A DNA stretch of 50,146 nucleotides from Lachnospiraceae bacterium (GCA_022790855.1 JAAVYA010000019.1:1-50146), one strand, 5' to 3'; shown: positions 41,481 to 49,923, numbered from the stretch's first letter. The notes: generated from the letters alone by a model not told the origin. Numbers and translations are program-made.

Positions 41481-42257
41481 ATGAATTTTTTTGTGATGAG
41501 CCAGAACAGGCGGTTTTATGAATATCCTCCCCACCGTCATGATTTTTGGGAGGTGCTGCTGAATATAGAGGGACGGGGAACCGCCGTTGTGGACGGCCGT
41601 GAGTATGAATTTTGTCCAGGGACAATTTTTTGTATCCGTCCCGGCAGTGTGCACAGCAAAAAGTCAGATGAAGGCTTTGTGGATGGAAGCGTTCTGGTGG
41701 GGGATTTTTGTTTTGATTCCCAGGAGGAAGACGTTCTTGTTTTTCAGGATGATGAGCGCCAGTCTTTTTATCTGTTATTCAAGCTGGCCTTCGAATATCC
41801 CCTGAATCCGGCAACGGATACGTATGGGGAACGCTTTTTGCGCTCTATTTTAGACGCTATGCAGAATCTCCTATGTCATTGGAAGGATGATATCGGCAAA
41901 AATAAGGAGGTTTTGTATGTACAGAATGTATTGGCTGCCCATGTCAGTGATATGCGTTTCAATTTGGCGGAATTAATAGAGGGCACTTCTTATTCTCCCA
42001 ATCATTTTCGGAAATTGTTCAAGGAACAGTGCGGCTGTTCTCCCTTGCAGTATTATAATAAATTAAAAATCCAACTGGCCAAGCAGAAGCTTCTCCAGAA
42101 TAAGTCGATCATGACCGTGGAGGAGATCGCCAGGGATTGCGGATTTGAGGACCCGTATTATTTTTCCAGATTGTTTAAGAAGAATACGGGGCTTAGTCCG
42201 ATGCAGTATTATAACCACAGTAAGGAGGCGATGCCCAAGGATTTGGAGAAGCGGTGA
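41481..42257 (+). CDS. AraC-family regulator, probable controller of the deglycosidase genes
   Basis: A 258 aa regulator. The cupin sensor occupies residues about 1-100 (YPPHRHDFWEVLLNIEGRGT with His ligands typical of AraC cupins) and the double helix-turn-helix about 155-250 (NLAELIEGTSYSPNHFRKLF; TVEEIARDCGFEDPYYFSRL). AGGAGC lies about 6 bases before ATG 41481. It is divergent from the deglycosidase-type operon with overlapping control region, so it most probably activates those genes in response to the glycoside or aglycone. Confidence 0.92.
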   Translation: MNFFVMSQNRRFYEYPPHRHDFWEVLLNIEGRGTAVVDGREYEFCPGTIFCIRPGSVHSKKSDEGFVDGSVLVGDFCFDSQEEDVLVFQDDERQSFYLLFKLAFEYPLNPATDTYGERFLRSILDAMQNLLCHWKDDIGKNKEVLYVQNVLAAHVSDMRFNLAELIEGTSYSPNHFRKLFKEQCGCSPLQYYNKLKIQLAKQKLLQNKSIMTVEEIARDCGFEDPYYFSRLFKKNTGLSPMQYYNHSKEAMPKDLEKR

Positions 42258-42351
42258 GGGGGTTATAATAGCTTAGGCTGATGGATTATGATATGTATTT
42301 GCTTTTCTGATATTTTGTTCTCGTAGGTCTTCTTAAAAATTGCAGGATTTT

Positions 42352-42702
42352 CTATGATTTTTTCTTTATCATAAATACCAGAAATAAATAAAAATTTTCT
42401 AATATATTTATGAGTAGACTGTCTCTTTTATCCGTGTTTAGAATCTCATTTGCATATTGTATCACTCGCATTTTGGCTTCGCTCATTTTTGATTTTGTAT
42501 CTTTGTCAGAATAGTCATTTTGAACATAATATGCTCTTTGTTCTAAACCAGTTAGATAGCGTGAATCTATTCCCATGTTTTTCATATGATCTGCTAAAAC
42601 AGTTACTGCCATCTGGAATGAATGACTGTCCTGTGCAAGTTCCAGTTGTTTTATAGCTTCTTGCAGATCATTGGTACGATCAAACATCTCTGCTGTTTTC
42701 AC
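42352..42702 (-). CDS. Small helical protein cotranscribed with an AAA ATPase
   Basis: About 116 aa, all-helical (LQEAIKQLELAQDSHSFQMA, then AKMRVIQYANEILN) and ending in a hydrophobic helix (LLINILENFYLFLVFMI) that could enter a membrane, followed by Lys. The start is uncertain: GTG 42702 has a ribosome binding site almost touching it, while ATG 42687 has GGGGAGGT about 12 bases upstream. Either start overlaps the ATPase gene. AT-rich composition matches the ATPase. The family is not recognised; it may be the effector or partner of the ATPase. Confidence 0.65.
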   Translation of the reverse strand: MKTAEMFDRTNDLQEAIKQLELAQDSHSFQMAVTVLADHMKNMGIDSRYLTGLEQRAYYVQNDYSDKDTKSKMSEAKMRVIQYANEILNTDKRDSLLINILENFYLFLVFMIKKKS

Positions 42703-43876
42703 CTCCCCATCGTAAATAAAATAAAAACAAAGGGTCTAAAATATACAGTATGCCCTCTTTCCAATCAAGGACTTTAAATATATCTTCCCGGCCATCCAAT
42801 AATTCTTGCAACTTGGATAAACTTTCTTTGATGGCTTGCGGGGTTGGTTTTTTGCAGTCGTCTGCAATTAAGTGATAAATACGTTCTTTCATATCTTCCA
42901 ATTTCAATTTCATGATCGGTGGATTCTCTGCAATCGATTTTACAATTAATTCATAGATATCATATTCCTTTCCATCGTCCGCACGAAAATGATTTCTGCT
43001 TTTCCCTCTCATATTAGGGCCTTTCTGCATAAGGGATACAACATCACGATATTCAAAGTTCGCGGTTGTATAACGATATGCTGTCTTTAATATCTCTTCC
43101 CGCACACATTTGTCATTTTTTTCGGACATTTCTAGGATTGTGCAAATATTCAGGCAAATGTATTGCATTAATTGGGGAGAAGATAAACTTTCTATGGCGA
43201 TTTGTTCCGCTACACGATTTTCAATATTGATACCTAGCTTCGCAAACCCCACCTTTGCAATTTCTTCTAAATCATTTACTTCCCAAGCATCCATATTAAT
43301 CATGCTTAAACGTCCGGAAAGACCTGCATTCCGACGAATTGCTTCGTCTGCCCGGTGGGGGAGAGAAACAACAATTGCTTTAAATCCTCTGCGGATGGCA
43401 TCTTTCAACTGCTGCGCGATCTGCATACGTTTTTTTTCAGGTGCGTAATGAAAGTCATCTATAACTAGCACCAAATCTTTATTTTTGTAGTACGTGATGA
43501 TTTTATCCTTCGTTAAGGAATAGGTTTCTTTTTCAGCATATTTGTCGTTGGTTTCGGCGATTGTTTTTTCGGAAGAAAATTGACCCTCATAAGCCAGTCC
43601 GGCTTTTGCGGCAACGACTTTCCAAAAATCTGTTTCGCCATCAAAGTCTGCGCCGGAAACTTCCACAATATGTTCGAAGCCTATTACTTTTTCGCATAGA
43701 ATGGTTTTCCCCATTTTAGAGGGGCCTACCAAAGAAGTCAGAAAACCAGAGACTTTAATAGCTTGCATTAAACGAAATTCATAGGGCAGATCTGAAACAG
43801 CAGATTTGCGTGAGATATAGGTATATTCTGGAAATGCGCCTGGTCTGAATACGTCTTCTGCTTTTAATTCCATCAT
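42680..43876 (-). CDS. AAA/STAND-type ATPase
   Basis: A 398 aa ATPase with Walker A GPSKMGKT (residues 51-58), Walker B LVLVIDDF (about 135-142), an Orc1/Cdc6-like sensor region (KAIVVSLPHRADEAIRRN) and a C-terminal winged-helix-like part ending in LYILDPLFLFYLRW. The LYILDPLF-FYLRW tail and the N-terminal YTYISRKSAV segment resemble the ATPases of bacterial STAND/Orc-like accessory systems. ATG 43876 follows AAAGGAG by 8 bases; ATG 43894 lacks a ribosome binding site. It is AT-rich, at the edge of an element-rich patch, with a repeated upstream sequence. A phage-defence role is a hypothesis. Confidence 0.75.
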   Translation of the reverse strand: MMELKAEDVFRPGAFPEYTYISRKSAVSDLPYEFRLMQAIKVSGFLTSLVGPSKMGKTILCEKVIGFEHIVEVSGADFDGETDFWKVVAAKAGLAYEGQFSSEKTIAETNDKYAEKETYSLTKDKIITYYKNKDLVLVIDDFHYAPEKKRMQIAQQLKDAIRRGFKAIVVSLPHRADEAIRRNAGLSGRLSMINMDAWEVNDLEEIAKVGFAKLGINIENRVAEQIAIESLSSPQLMQYICLNICTILEMSEKNDKCVREEILKTAYRYTTANFEYRDVVSLMQKGPNMRGKSRNHFRADDGKEYDIYELIVKSIAENPPIMKLKLEDMKERIYHLIADDCKKPTPQAIKESLSKLQELLDGREDIFKVLDWKEGILYILDPLFLFYLRWGGENSRDV

Positions 43877-43922
43877 CTTGGACTCCTTTCGCATTTTTAT
43901 TCATTATATCACATAAAAGAAA

Positions 43923-43960
43923 TTTTTAAACCATTTTTATCCGTTTTAAACCATTTTTAT
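43923..43960. repeat. Two direct repeats upstream of the ATPase operon
   Basis: TTTTAAACCATTTTTAT occurs twice with a 20 bp period (ending at 43940 and 43960), 47 bp upstream of the ATPase start. Exact tandem units two helical turns apart suggest an operator for the minus-strand operon. Confidence 0.7.
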
Positions 43961-44040
43961 ATATTTATAAAGTATTTATTTGTTTTTATATAGTTTGTAA
44001 GGTAGAGAAACTTTTCTGATTATCGTTGCTATTCACGGGA

Positions 44041-44134
44041 AATGTCAGTTAGTTAAGCGTCTCTGAGAGGGACGCCAGGGAAAAGGGGCGCGAAGCAGCC
44101 GGTAATGGTCTGCTTCGCGCCCCTTTTCCCTGGC
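44041..44134. repeat. Palindromic element, second copy of family A (right end degraded)
   Basis: It starts AATGTCAGTTAGTTAAGC, identical to the left end of the element at 5595, and continues with GACGCCAGGGAAAAGGG. It then folds on itself as a near-perfect palindrome (44074-44134, GCCAGGGAAAAGGGGCGCG with its complement). The outer right arm expected after 44134 is not recognisable, so this copy is internally shortened and right-truncated. Confidence 0.75.
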
Positions 44135-44153
44135 TGTGCATCTCGTTTTCTGA

Positions 44154-44282
44154 ACTAATCAGTTCAATAAGGAACGCAGGATCAATGTGTACCTGAAAAA
44201 GTTAAAAGCACTTGGCTGGGAAGTCCCGGTATTGTCACCTGAGCCTGTCAGCAAAGTTTATAAAGAACCTTTTAGAGCCTAA
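44154..44282 (+). pseudogene. C-terminal gene fragment
   Basis: A 42-codon frame with no start (INVYLKKLKALGWEVPVLSP, then EPVSKVYKEPFRA and stop) directly abuts the palindromic element. It reads like a protein tail cut off by the element. Source family unknown. Confidence 0.4.
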
Positions 44283-44347
44283 TATGGCATTCTGCGTTTT
44301 TTTTGGCTATCCGGAAGAAACAATCCAATCAAAAGGGCGGTGAAAAG

Positions 44348-44524
44348 ATGGTAGCAAATATGCCGTTAGAAGAGCAAAAAGAAGTAGCTATCAATAGAGA
44401 TGTAGATTTAATGAGAATTAAAACCTGTGAAACAGGTGAAAATAAGGAGCTTGATTATCAGATCAAGGTGGCAAAGGTAAAACTGTTAAGCTTTGGCATT
44501 GATTACTCAGAACTTGAATTTTAA
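44348..44524 (+). CDS. Small acidic protein of unknown function
   Basis: A 58 aa protein (MVANMPLEEQKEVAINRDVD, then LDYQIKVAKVKLLSFGIDYS), soluble and helical. ATG 44348 follows GGGCGGTG; a TTG at 44303 would add 15 residues. A good hairpin terminator follows. Family not recognised; it sits among fragments and palindromic elements and may be a cargo gene of a former mobile element. Confidence 0.5.
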   Translation: MVANMPLEEQKEVAINRDVDLMRIKTCETGENKELDYQIKVAKVKLLSFGIDYSELEF

Positions 44525-44548
44525 CCCCCATGGGAATCATAACAACAG

Positions 44549-44592
44549 AAAGGTGTAACGTTTATGAAATTAGAAAGGCGTTATGCCTTTTT
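44549..44592 (+). terminator. Terminator after the small gene
   Basis: AAAGGTGTAACG (44549-44560) pairs with CGTTATGCCTTT (44579-44590), followed by further T. Confidence 0.7.
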
Positions 44593-44622
44593 CATTTCAC
44601 ATAAAAGAGAAACTGCCCTGCC

Positions 44623-44820
44623 CTAGAGCGTGTTTGAAAATTCATTCCCGCCATCTGTACGCCCCACTTTGCGTGATATTTATGCCACCTTCTTGAACAT
44701 TAGTAGTTCAAGAAGTAAGAATTCAGTTGACGTAGCCCACTACGCCGCCTTCATTTGGCACAAATCTCCCACAAACTGTGACGCACATCTGGCAGAAAGC
44801 AATTTTCAAACACACTCTAG
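44623..44820. repeat. 198 bp palindromic element, family B
   Basis: CTAGAGCGTGTTTGAAAATT (from 44623) is mirrored by AATTTTCAAACACACTCTAG (ending at 44820). The arms continue through GCCATCTGTACGC / GACGCACATCTGGC and close on CTTCTTGAAC-ATTAGTA-GTTCAAGAAG (44689-44715). No coding signal is convincing; the 99-codon open frame over it is a by-product of the repeat. Confidence 0.8.
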
Positions 44821-44958
44821 CAAAACAGATTATCCTTTTAAACCACCCAATTATTCCCACCATCTTTACATCTCCACCCATTTTCCGTATACTTGTGCTA
44901 CAAGAATCTTATATGTAATGATATTCTAGTCAAAGGGAGCTTTTCGTAATTGATATTG

Positions 44959-45190
44959 GCAAATTGCACAAAATATATTCTGAATTGCGACTGCGTAGAA
45001 TCTTAGAGCCTCTTAATGTTCTGCTCATATGCAGCAATTCGACGGCATGGATGCCGGCGAAAGCCCGAACTGCGCCATGGATGGCGCATAGAGGGCGGTT
45101 GCGTCCGCAGCCATTCTCTTTTCCCGGAACATTTAGAGGCTCTTAGATTCGAAGCTCGGAGCAATTCAGAATATATTTTGTGCAATTTGC
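44959..45190. repeat. 232 bp palindromic element, family C
   Basis: GCAAATTGCACAAAATATAT (44959 on) is mirrored exactly by the right end to 45190, with arms of about 30 bp and a second matching block (TTAGAGCCTC with GAGGCTCTAA). The centre contains two further perfect hairpins, GGCATGGATGCC and TGCGCCATGGATGGCGCA. It is unrelated in sequence to families A and B. Confidence 0.8.
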
Positions 45191-45305
45191 TCCGCACAAT
45201 TCTAAAACTCCTCTTTTGACCACAACATCATGCAATTTCGGGCCGTCCGCATCCGGCCGCCCCAACGTATTTACCGTAATAATAGTGAGAAAGGAGCCTC
45301 CTCCC

Positions 45306-46043
45306 ATGCTAGTAATCGGCATCTGCGACTCGGAGACGTCTGTACGAAGCCTTTTGACTGGCTTTGCAGAACGGTATCGCCGGGAAACCGGAACGCATCT
45401 TCAGCTTCTTAGCTACAGCAGCGGAGAAAAGCTATTGAAAAATTATATGCTGGATCTGGATCTTGTGTTTTTGGAAATTCCGCTCCGAAAAATGAACGGC
45501 CTTGCCATTGCAAAACGTATCCGGCAGCAGGACGTAAGGGTTCGGATTGTCTTTCTGACCACAGTCCTATCCTATGTGCTGGAGGCGTACGAGGCGGGAG
45601 GAAACAATTATTTGCTGAAACCCTTAAGCTACGCCAAATTCTGCAGAGAGCTGACAAGAGCCATGGAAGAAAAGGACGACGTACAAGCCCTCTGTGTTTT
45701 GGAGGAAAATAAAAGCGGCATCTATAAAATATACCTGCACCAGATTCTCTATATTGAGACAGATCAAAAGCACACCTTGATCCATACAGAGCAGGAGAAT
45801 ATTGTAAGTTACCGGCAGATGAAGCAGCATGAAGCGCTTTTTGCAGGCACCTCTTTGGTGCGCTGCCATGCGGCTTATCTGGTGAACCTGCGTTATTTTC
45901 AAAAGCTGGAGGGAGCGGTCTTGACGCTTACGGACGGTACGCAGATTCCCGTGAGCCGGGGACGGCGGGCCTTTGTAGTGGAACAGATCCGGCGCTATGG
46001 CTTTTCGTTTCACCCGCAGGGGAAGGAGGAGGATCCAAGATGA
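45306..46043 (+). CDS. LytTR response regulator with Glu in place of the phospho-acceptor Asp
   Basis: A 245 aa AgrA-type regulator. In the receiver the expected LDIxMPxMNG motif reads FLEIPLRKMNG, so Glu57 occupies the phosphorylated position, and the acidic pocket is CDSE rather than CDDE; the Lys of LLKPL is kept. The LytTR domain (about 135-240: ILYIETDQKHTLIHT; SLVRCHAAYLVNLRYFQ) looks intact. Glu can mimic phospho-Asp, so it may be constitutively active or controlled otherwise. ATG 45306 follows AAAGGAG; the earlier frame runs into the palindromic element. Its stop overlaps the first ABC gene (ATGA), implying control of that exporter operon. Confidence 0.9.
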   Translation: MLVIGICDSETSVRSLLTGFAERYRRETGTHLQLLSYSSGEKLLKNYMLDLDLVFLEIPLRKMNGLAIAKRIRQQDVRVRIVFLTTVLSYVLEAYEAGGNNYLLKPLSYAKFCRELTRAMEEKDDVQALCVLEENKSGIYKIYLHQILYIETDQKHTLIHTEQENIVSYRQMKQHEALFAGTSLVRCHAAYLVNLRYFQKLEGAVLTLTDGTQIPVSRGRRAFVVEQIRRYGFSFHPQGKEEDPR

Positions 46044-47863
46044 AAAAATTAAAAGAGAACCTCACAGTACTGCTTTGGGCCATCCGGCTTGCGTATCGGA
46101 TCAGTCCAAAGGTTTTCTTGTTTTGGATCCTGTTCGGATCTCTCTTGGCCTTTCTTCCCTCCGCTTCTTTAGCCTGCAACCGCCGGACGGTGGCGGTGCT
46201 GTCGGAGTATCTTGCCACCGGACAGGGAGCCTTTGGGGAGGCGGTGATTCCATTGCTGGCCTTGGGATTCTTTCTGATACTCACCGGGTTATCCCGGCGG
46301 ATCAACGGACAGTTTCTCTATGTGCAAATGTATGATAATTACTATTTTGGCATGCAGGAATATTTGGCGGACTGTATTCAAAAAGCAGACATCAAAACGT
46401 TGATGGACAAAGAGTTCTACGAGGATTACCGCTATTGTCTTTACCGCACCGGCGGGCTGACGGATTTAATGAGTCATGGATGTATTACGGTAATGAAAAG
46501 CGTTACGGCGGTTTCCCTCATAGGAGTGGCTTTTTCCGTCTCCCTTCCTGTGGGAATAACGGCAGGCGTGTGCTTTCTTTTGGCCGTGCTCTTAAACAGC
46601 AGGCTTTCTTCCCATTTTGTATTGGATACGTTGAAATGCTCTAAGCTGCGTTCGAAATCGGAATATTACAGTATGGAAGCAAAGAATCCGGGAGCGGCTA
46701 AGGAAATGCGTATCTATCATACTCAGACAAAGCTGCTGCAAAAATGGAAAGAAGCTTACGGGGAAGTGCTTCGGTATCACACGGATTTTGATATGGGCCG
46801 CAGCCGTCTGTCTGTTTTTGTGGCCGCCTTTATCTATTTGGCTATACTGGGAATGTCTGTGTTTGCAGTCTGGCAGGTGGCGGAGGGAAAGCTAAGGGCG
46901 GATGTATTTTTGATGCTCTATTTATTGGGAGAAAGTCTCTCCGATGTGAACAAAACCTTTTCCGAAGCATTATTTGAAACCCTGCGAGGGTTAGACGCCT
47001 TAAAGCTGCAGCACCGTTTTTTGACCCGTGTGCCTCTGGGAGATGAGAGGACGTTGGATCACAGGGCAATATCTGAGACAATTTCCCTCAGACGGGAAGC
47101 GTCGGATGTTGTATTTGAAGCGAGAGATCTTCATTTTTCCTACGACGGCAAAACAGAAGTTTTGCATGGATTGGATTTTTACATAAAAAAAGGAGAAACC
47201 ATTGCCCTGGTGGGCGCGAATGGAAGCGGGAAATCCACATTGGTGAAGCTTTTGATTGATCTTTACCGGCCGGACAGGGGAGAATTGCTGCTTTACGGGA
47301 AACCCTATGTGGAATATCCCCAGGGGAGTATCAATCACGAAATCGGCATGTTTTTTCAAAATTTCTATTTGTTCCATCTAACGCTTCGGGAAAATGTAGG
47401 ATTTGGAAATTTGAAGCATTTAAAGGATGACGCTAAGATTCAAAAGGCGTTAAAGCTGGGAGGCTGCGGTTCTCTTTTACAAAAATGCCCAGATGGATTG
47501 GAACAGCTTTTGAAAAAGGACGTAAAAAAAACAGGGCTTAACGTATCCGGCGGTGAGCAGCAGAGAATTGCGGTTTCCCGTACCCACATGAGCGAGAAGA
47601 AAATTTTGATTTTTGACGAACCGGCGGCGGCCTTAGACCCCATTGCAGAACTGGAGCAATTTGAGAATATACGGGAAAAAATAAAAGGACGCACCTCCAT
47701 TCTGATCAGCCACCGGATTGGATTTGCCCGAATGGCGGACCGGATTTTCCTGATGGATCAGGGAAGGTTAAAAGAAGTAGGAACTCATGAGGAATTATTA
47801 AAAAAAGACGGTATTTATGCTGACTTCTTCCGTCAGCAGGCCCAATGGTATCAGGAGGAATGA
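46040..47863 (+). CDS. ABC exporter half-transporter 1
   Basis: A 607 aa protein: an N-terminal membrane domain with five or six segments (residues about 20-310) and a nucleotide-binding domain with Walker A GANGSGKST, signature LNVSGGEQQR, Walker B ILIFDEPAAALDP and H-switch ISHR. It lacks a peptidase C39 domain. Translationally coupled to the LytTR gene and followed 3 bases later by a second half-transporter, it probably forms a heterodimer. Such pairs export peptides, lipids or drugs; no precursor peptide gene is visible beside it. Confidence 0.92.
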   Translation: MKKLKENLTVLLWAIRLAYRISPKVFLFWILFGSLLAFLPSASLACNRRTVAVLSEYLATGQGAFGEAVIPLLALGFFLILTGLSRRINGQFLYVQMYDNYYFGMQEYLADCIQKADIKTLMDKEFYEDYRYCLYRTGGLTDLMSHGCITVMKSVTAVSLIGVAFSVSLPVGITAGVCFLLAVLLNSRLSSHFVLDTLKCSKLRSKSEYYSMEAKNPGAAKEMRIYHTQTKLLQKWKEAYGEVLRYHTDFDMGRSRLSVFVAAFIYLAILGMSVFAVWQVAEGKLRADVFLMLYLLGESLSDVNKTFSEALFETLRGLDALKLQHRFLTRVPLGDERTLDHRAISETISLRREASDVVFEARDLHFSYDGKTEVLHGLDFYIKKGETIALVGANGSGKSTLVKLLIDLYRPDRGELLLYGKPYVEYPQGSINHEIGMFFQNFYLFHLTLRENVGFGNLKHLKDDAKIQKALKLGGCGSLLQKCPDGLEQLLKKDVKKTGLNVSGGEQQRIAVSRTHMSEKKILIFDEPAAALDPIAELEQFENIREKIKGRTSILISHRIGFARMADRIFLMDQGRLKEVGTHEELLKKDGIYADFFRQQAQWYQEE

Positions 47864-47866
47864 AAA

Positions 47867-49702
47867 ATGGCAAACGAACAATCCCGTGCGCCGGAACGTG
47901 TAAGCAGTATTTGGATTCTGAAAAAATCCCTGGGTATGTTTTTTAGAGTCAAAAGCCCTCTTTCCCTGGCGGCGGGGGTCATCGGCCTGCCTATGGCATT
48001 TTTGCCCCTGTGCCTTTCCAGACAGCTGCAAAAGCTTACGGATTTGATTTATCTGCTGACTCCTGGAAATGGCGGGCAGATTGCCCCGGTTTTGTCTGCT
48101 TTGCTTTTGCTTGGATTGCTCTTTATGCTGCGGCTATTTTGGCAGTATCTGGAAGGGGCTGTGAGCATTCGGGACGGATACCGCACCCAGGCGTACATGA
48201 AGGAGACGGTGTTAAAACATGTCTGCACGGTTCACTATTCTTATTTGGAAAACAGGGACGACTTCTTTACGAAAATCGTTTTTGCGGATACCCATGCCTG
48301 TCAGGAAGCAGTCCAGGGCATACAGGGGATGTTTGATGCGGCGTATCAGCTAATTACTTTTGCAACAACAGGGCTGGCTCTTTGGGCGGTGGATCCTGTT
48401 TTTGTACTTGTTCTGATAGCCACAGGGATTCCGGCGGCCGTGCTTTCCTATCGGCAGGCGGACGAGACGTTTCGGCGGCGCACCAAATGGTCGGAGGAGG
48501 GGCATATGGCGATCCATCTGTACCATTTATGCACCTCCACGGATCACGGCATTCAAGAAGTGCGTCACTATGAGTTGTTTGACTATTTGAAAGCACGATG
48601 GCGGGCGGTGGCGGACAGCTATCTTCACAAGAAAAACCAGTTGGTGGTAAAGCATGTGAAGGCCAATATAGCGGCGGATTTTTTGCGGAGCAGCGTCTAT
48701 CTGCTGCTTCTTTTGGTAACTGTTTGGATGATTTATCAAAACCCGGCTCTTGGATTGGGGACCTTTACGCTGGTGTATACGCTTTCCGAACAATTACAGC
48801 GGGCCATCAGCAGTATTTTTACGGAAATTATGCAGTTTTCTGCCTGCCTGTCTTATCTAAAGGAATTCTTTGGTTTGGAATATTTGGAGCGGGACGAGAC
48901 AGGGCCGTTTTTGCAGTTCAAAAAAGGGGAAGAGAGAGATGATTCGAAAGGCGGAGATATCGTATTTGACCATGTGAGTTTTCAGTATCCAGGCGTCCAG
49001 AGGGAGGCCATTCGGGAGCTTTCCCTGACCATACGGGCAGGGGAGAAGGTTGCCATTGTGGGAGATAACGGTTCCGGCAAGTCTACGTTTATCAGCCTTC
49101 TGACGGGGATGTTTTCTCCGAAAGAGGGCAGTATTACCATTGGCGGGCGTTCCATGGAGAAAGACAAACATGAGCTCCGGGAAAAAATCTCCGTTATATT
49201 TCAGGATTTTGCACATTACGAGGCTCCTTTGCGGGAGAATATTACCGTGTCTGATCAAGAGAGGAATTGTTCCGACGAGGAGATCCTTTCCCTGGCTCGC
49301 CAGATTCATGTGGAGGATGTGATTTTGGAACAGCCCCAAGGGTTGTCCGGGGTGCTGGGACATTTGAGTGAGAAAGGGAATACTCTTTCCGGGGGACAGT
49401 GGCAGAAGATTGCCTTGCTGCGGGCCGCCTACCGCAGCCGGGCGGATATTATGATTTTAGATGAGCCCACCGCCGCGTTGGATCCTTTGGCGGAAGCCCA
49501 ATTATACCGGGATTTTTCCGGGCTTACAGGGCATCGTACGACCCTTTTGATTTCTCACCGCCTGGGGATCACCGGGCTGGTGGACCGGGTGCTTGTGTTT
49601 CGGGAGGGGCGCATTGTGGAGGACGGAAGCCATGAAGAATTGATGGCCCGGAGGGGGCATTATTATGAGATGTATCAGGCTCAGGCGAAGTGGTATCAGT
49701 GA
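47867..49702 (+). CDS. ABC exporter half-transporter 2
   Basis: A 611 aa half-transporter with the same plan: membrane domain (about 30-310; FLPLCLSRQLQKLTDLIYLL and later segments), then Walker A GDNGSGKST, Q-loop VIFQDFAHYEAPLREN, signature NTLSGGQWQK, Walker B IMILDEPTAALDP and ISHR. Both nucleotide sites look competent. AGGAGG precedes ATG 47867. It ends the operon that begins with the LytTR regulator; the next gene has its own promoter. Confidence 0.92.
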   Translation: MANEQSRAPERVSSIWILKKSLGMFFRVKSPLSLAAGVIGLPMAFLPLCLSRQLQKLTDLIYLLTPGNGGQIAPVLSALLLLGLLFMLRLFWQYLEGAVSIRDGYRTQAYMKETVLKHVCTVHYSYLENRDDFFTKIVFADTHACQEAVQGIQGMFDAAYQLITFATTGLALWAVDPVFVLVLIATGIPAAVLSYRQADETFRRRTKWSEEGHMAIHLYHLCTSTDHGIQEVRHYELFDYLKARWRAVADSYLHKKNQLVVKHVKANIAADFLRSSVYLLLLLVTVWMIYQNPALGLGTFTLVYTLSEQLQRAISSIFTEIMQFSACLSYLKEFFGLEYLERDETGPFLQFKKGEERDDSKGGDIVFDHVSFQYPGVQREAIRELSLTIRAGEKVAIVGDNGSGKSTFISLLTGMFSPKEGSITIGGRSMEKDKHELREKISVIFQDFAHYEAPLRENITVSDQERNCSDEEILSLARQIHVEDVILEQPQGLSGVLGHLSEKGNTLSGGQWQKIALLRAAYRSRADIMILDEPTAALDPLAEAQLYRDFSGLTGHRTTLLISHRLGITGLVDRVLVFREGRIVEDGSHEELMARRGHYYEMYQAQAKWYQ

Positions 49703-49829
49703 AGTATCGTTAAGGTCTTTAAGGAAAAATAGTAATATGAAATATGGAAACGGGAGTTTTTCATAGTTAAAGATACCACACCAAATATGATGAACCCACG
49801 CTTATACACTGCCAGCTATAATAAACCGC

Positions 49830-49866
49830 AAGGACAGCAATTTGATACTGCTGTCCTTTCTTTTTT
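49830..49866 (+). terminator. Rho-independent terminator after the ABC exporter operon
   Basis: AAGGACAGCA (49830-49839) pairs with TGCTGTCCTT (49849-49858), followed by TCTTTTTT. The stretch 49703-49829 holds nothing else I can support. Confidence 0.9.
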
Positions 49867-49923
49867 ATAAAATTGTAGTAACCGAAAAAAAGCTGTAAAA
49901 TGAGAAATATATTTGTCCCTGTA

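Noticed and set aside
43923..43960. CRISPR-like array
   Set aside because: Only two repeats with a 3 bp gap; no spacers and no cas genes. An operator is more likely.
44630..44929. 99-codon plus-strand open frame over the family B element
   Set aside because: It spans an inverted repeat, has no ribosome binding site, and the peptide is low-complexity and unlike neighbouring genes.
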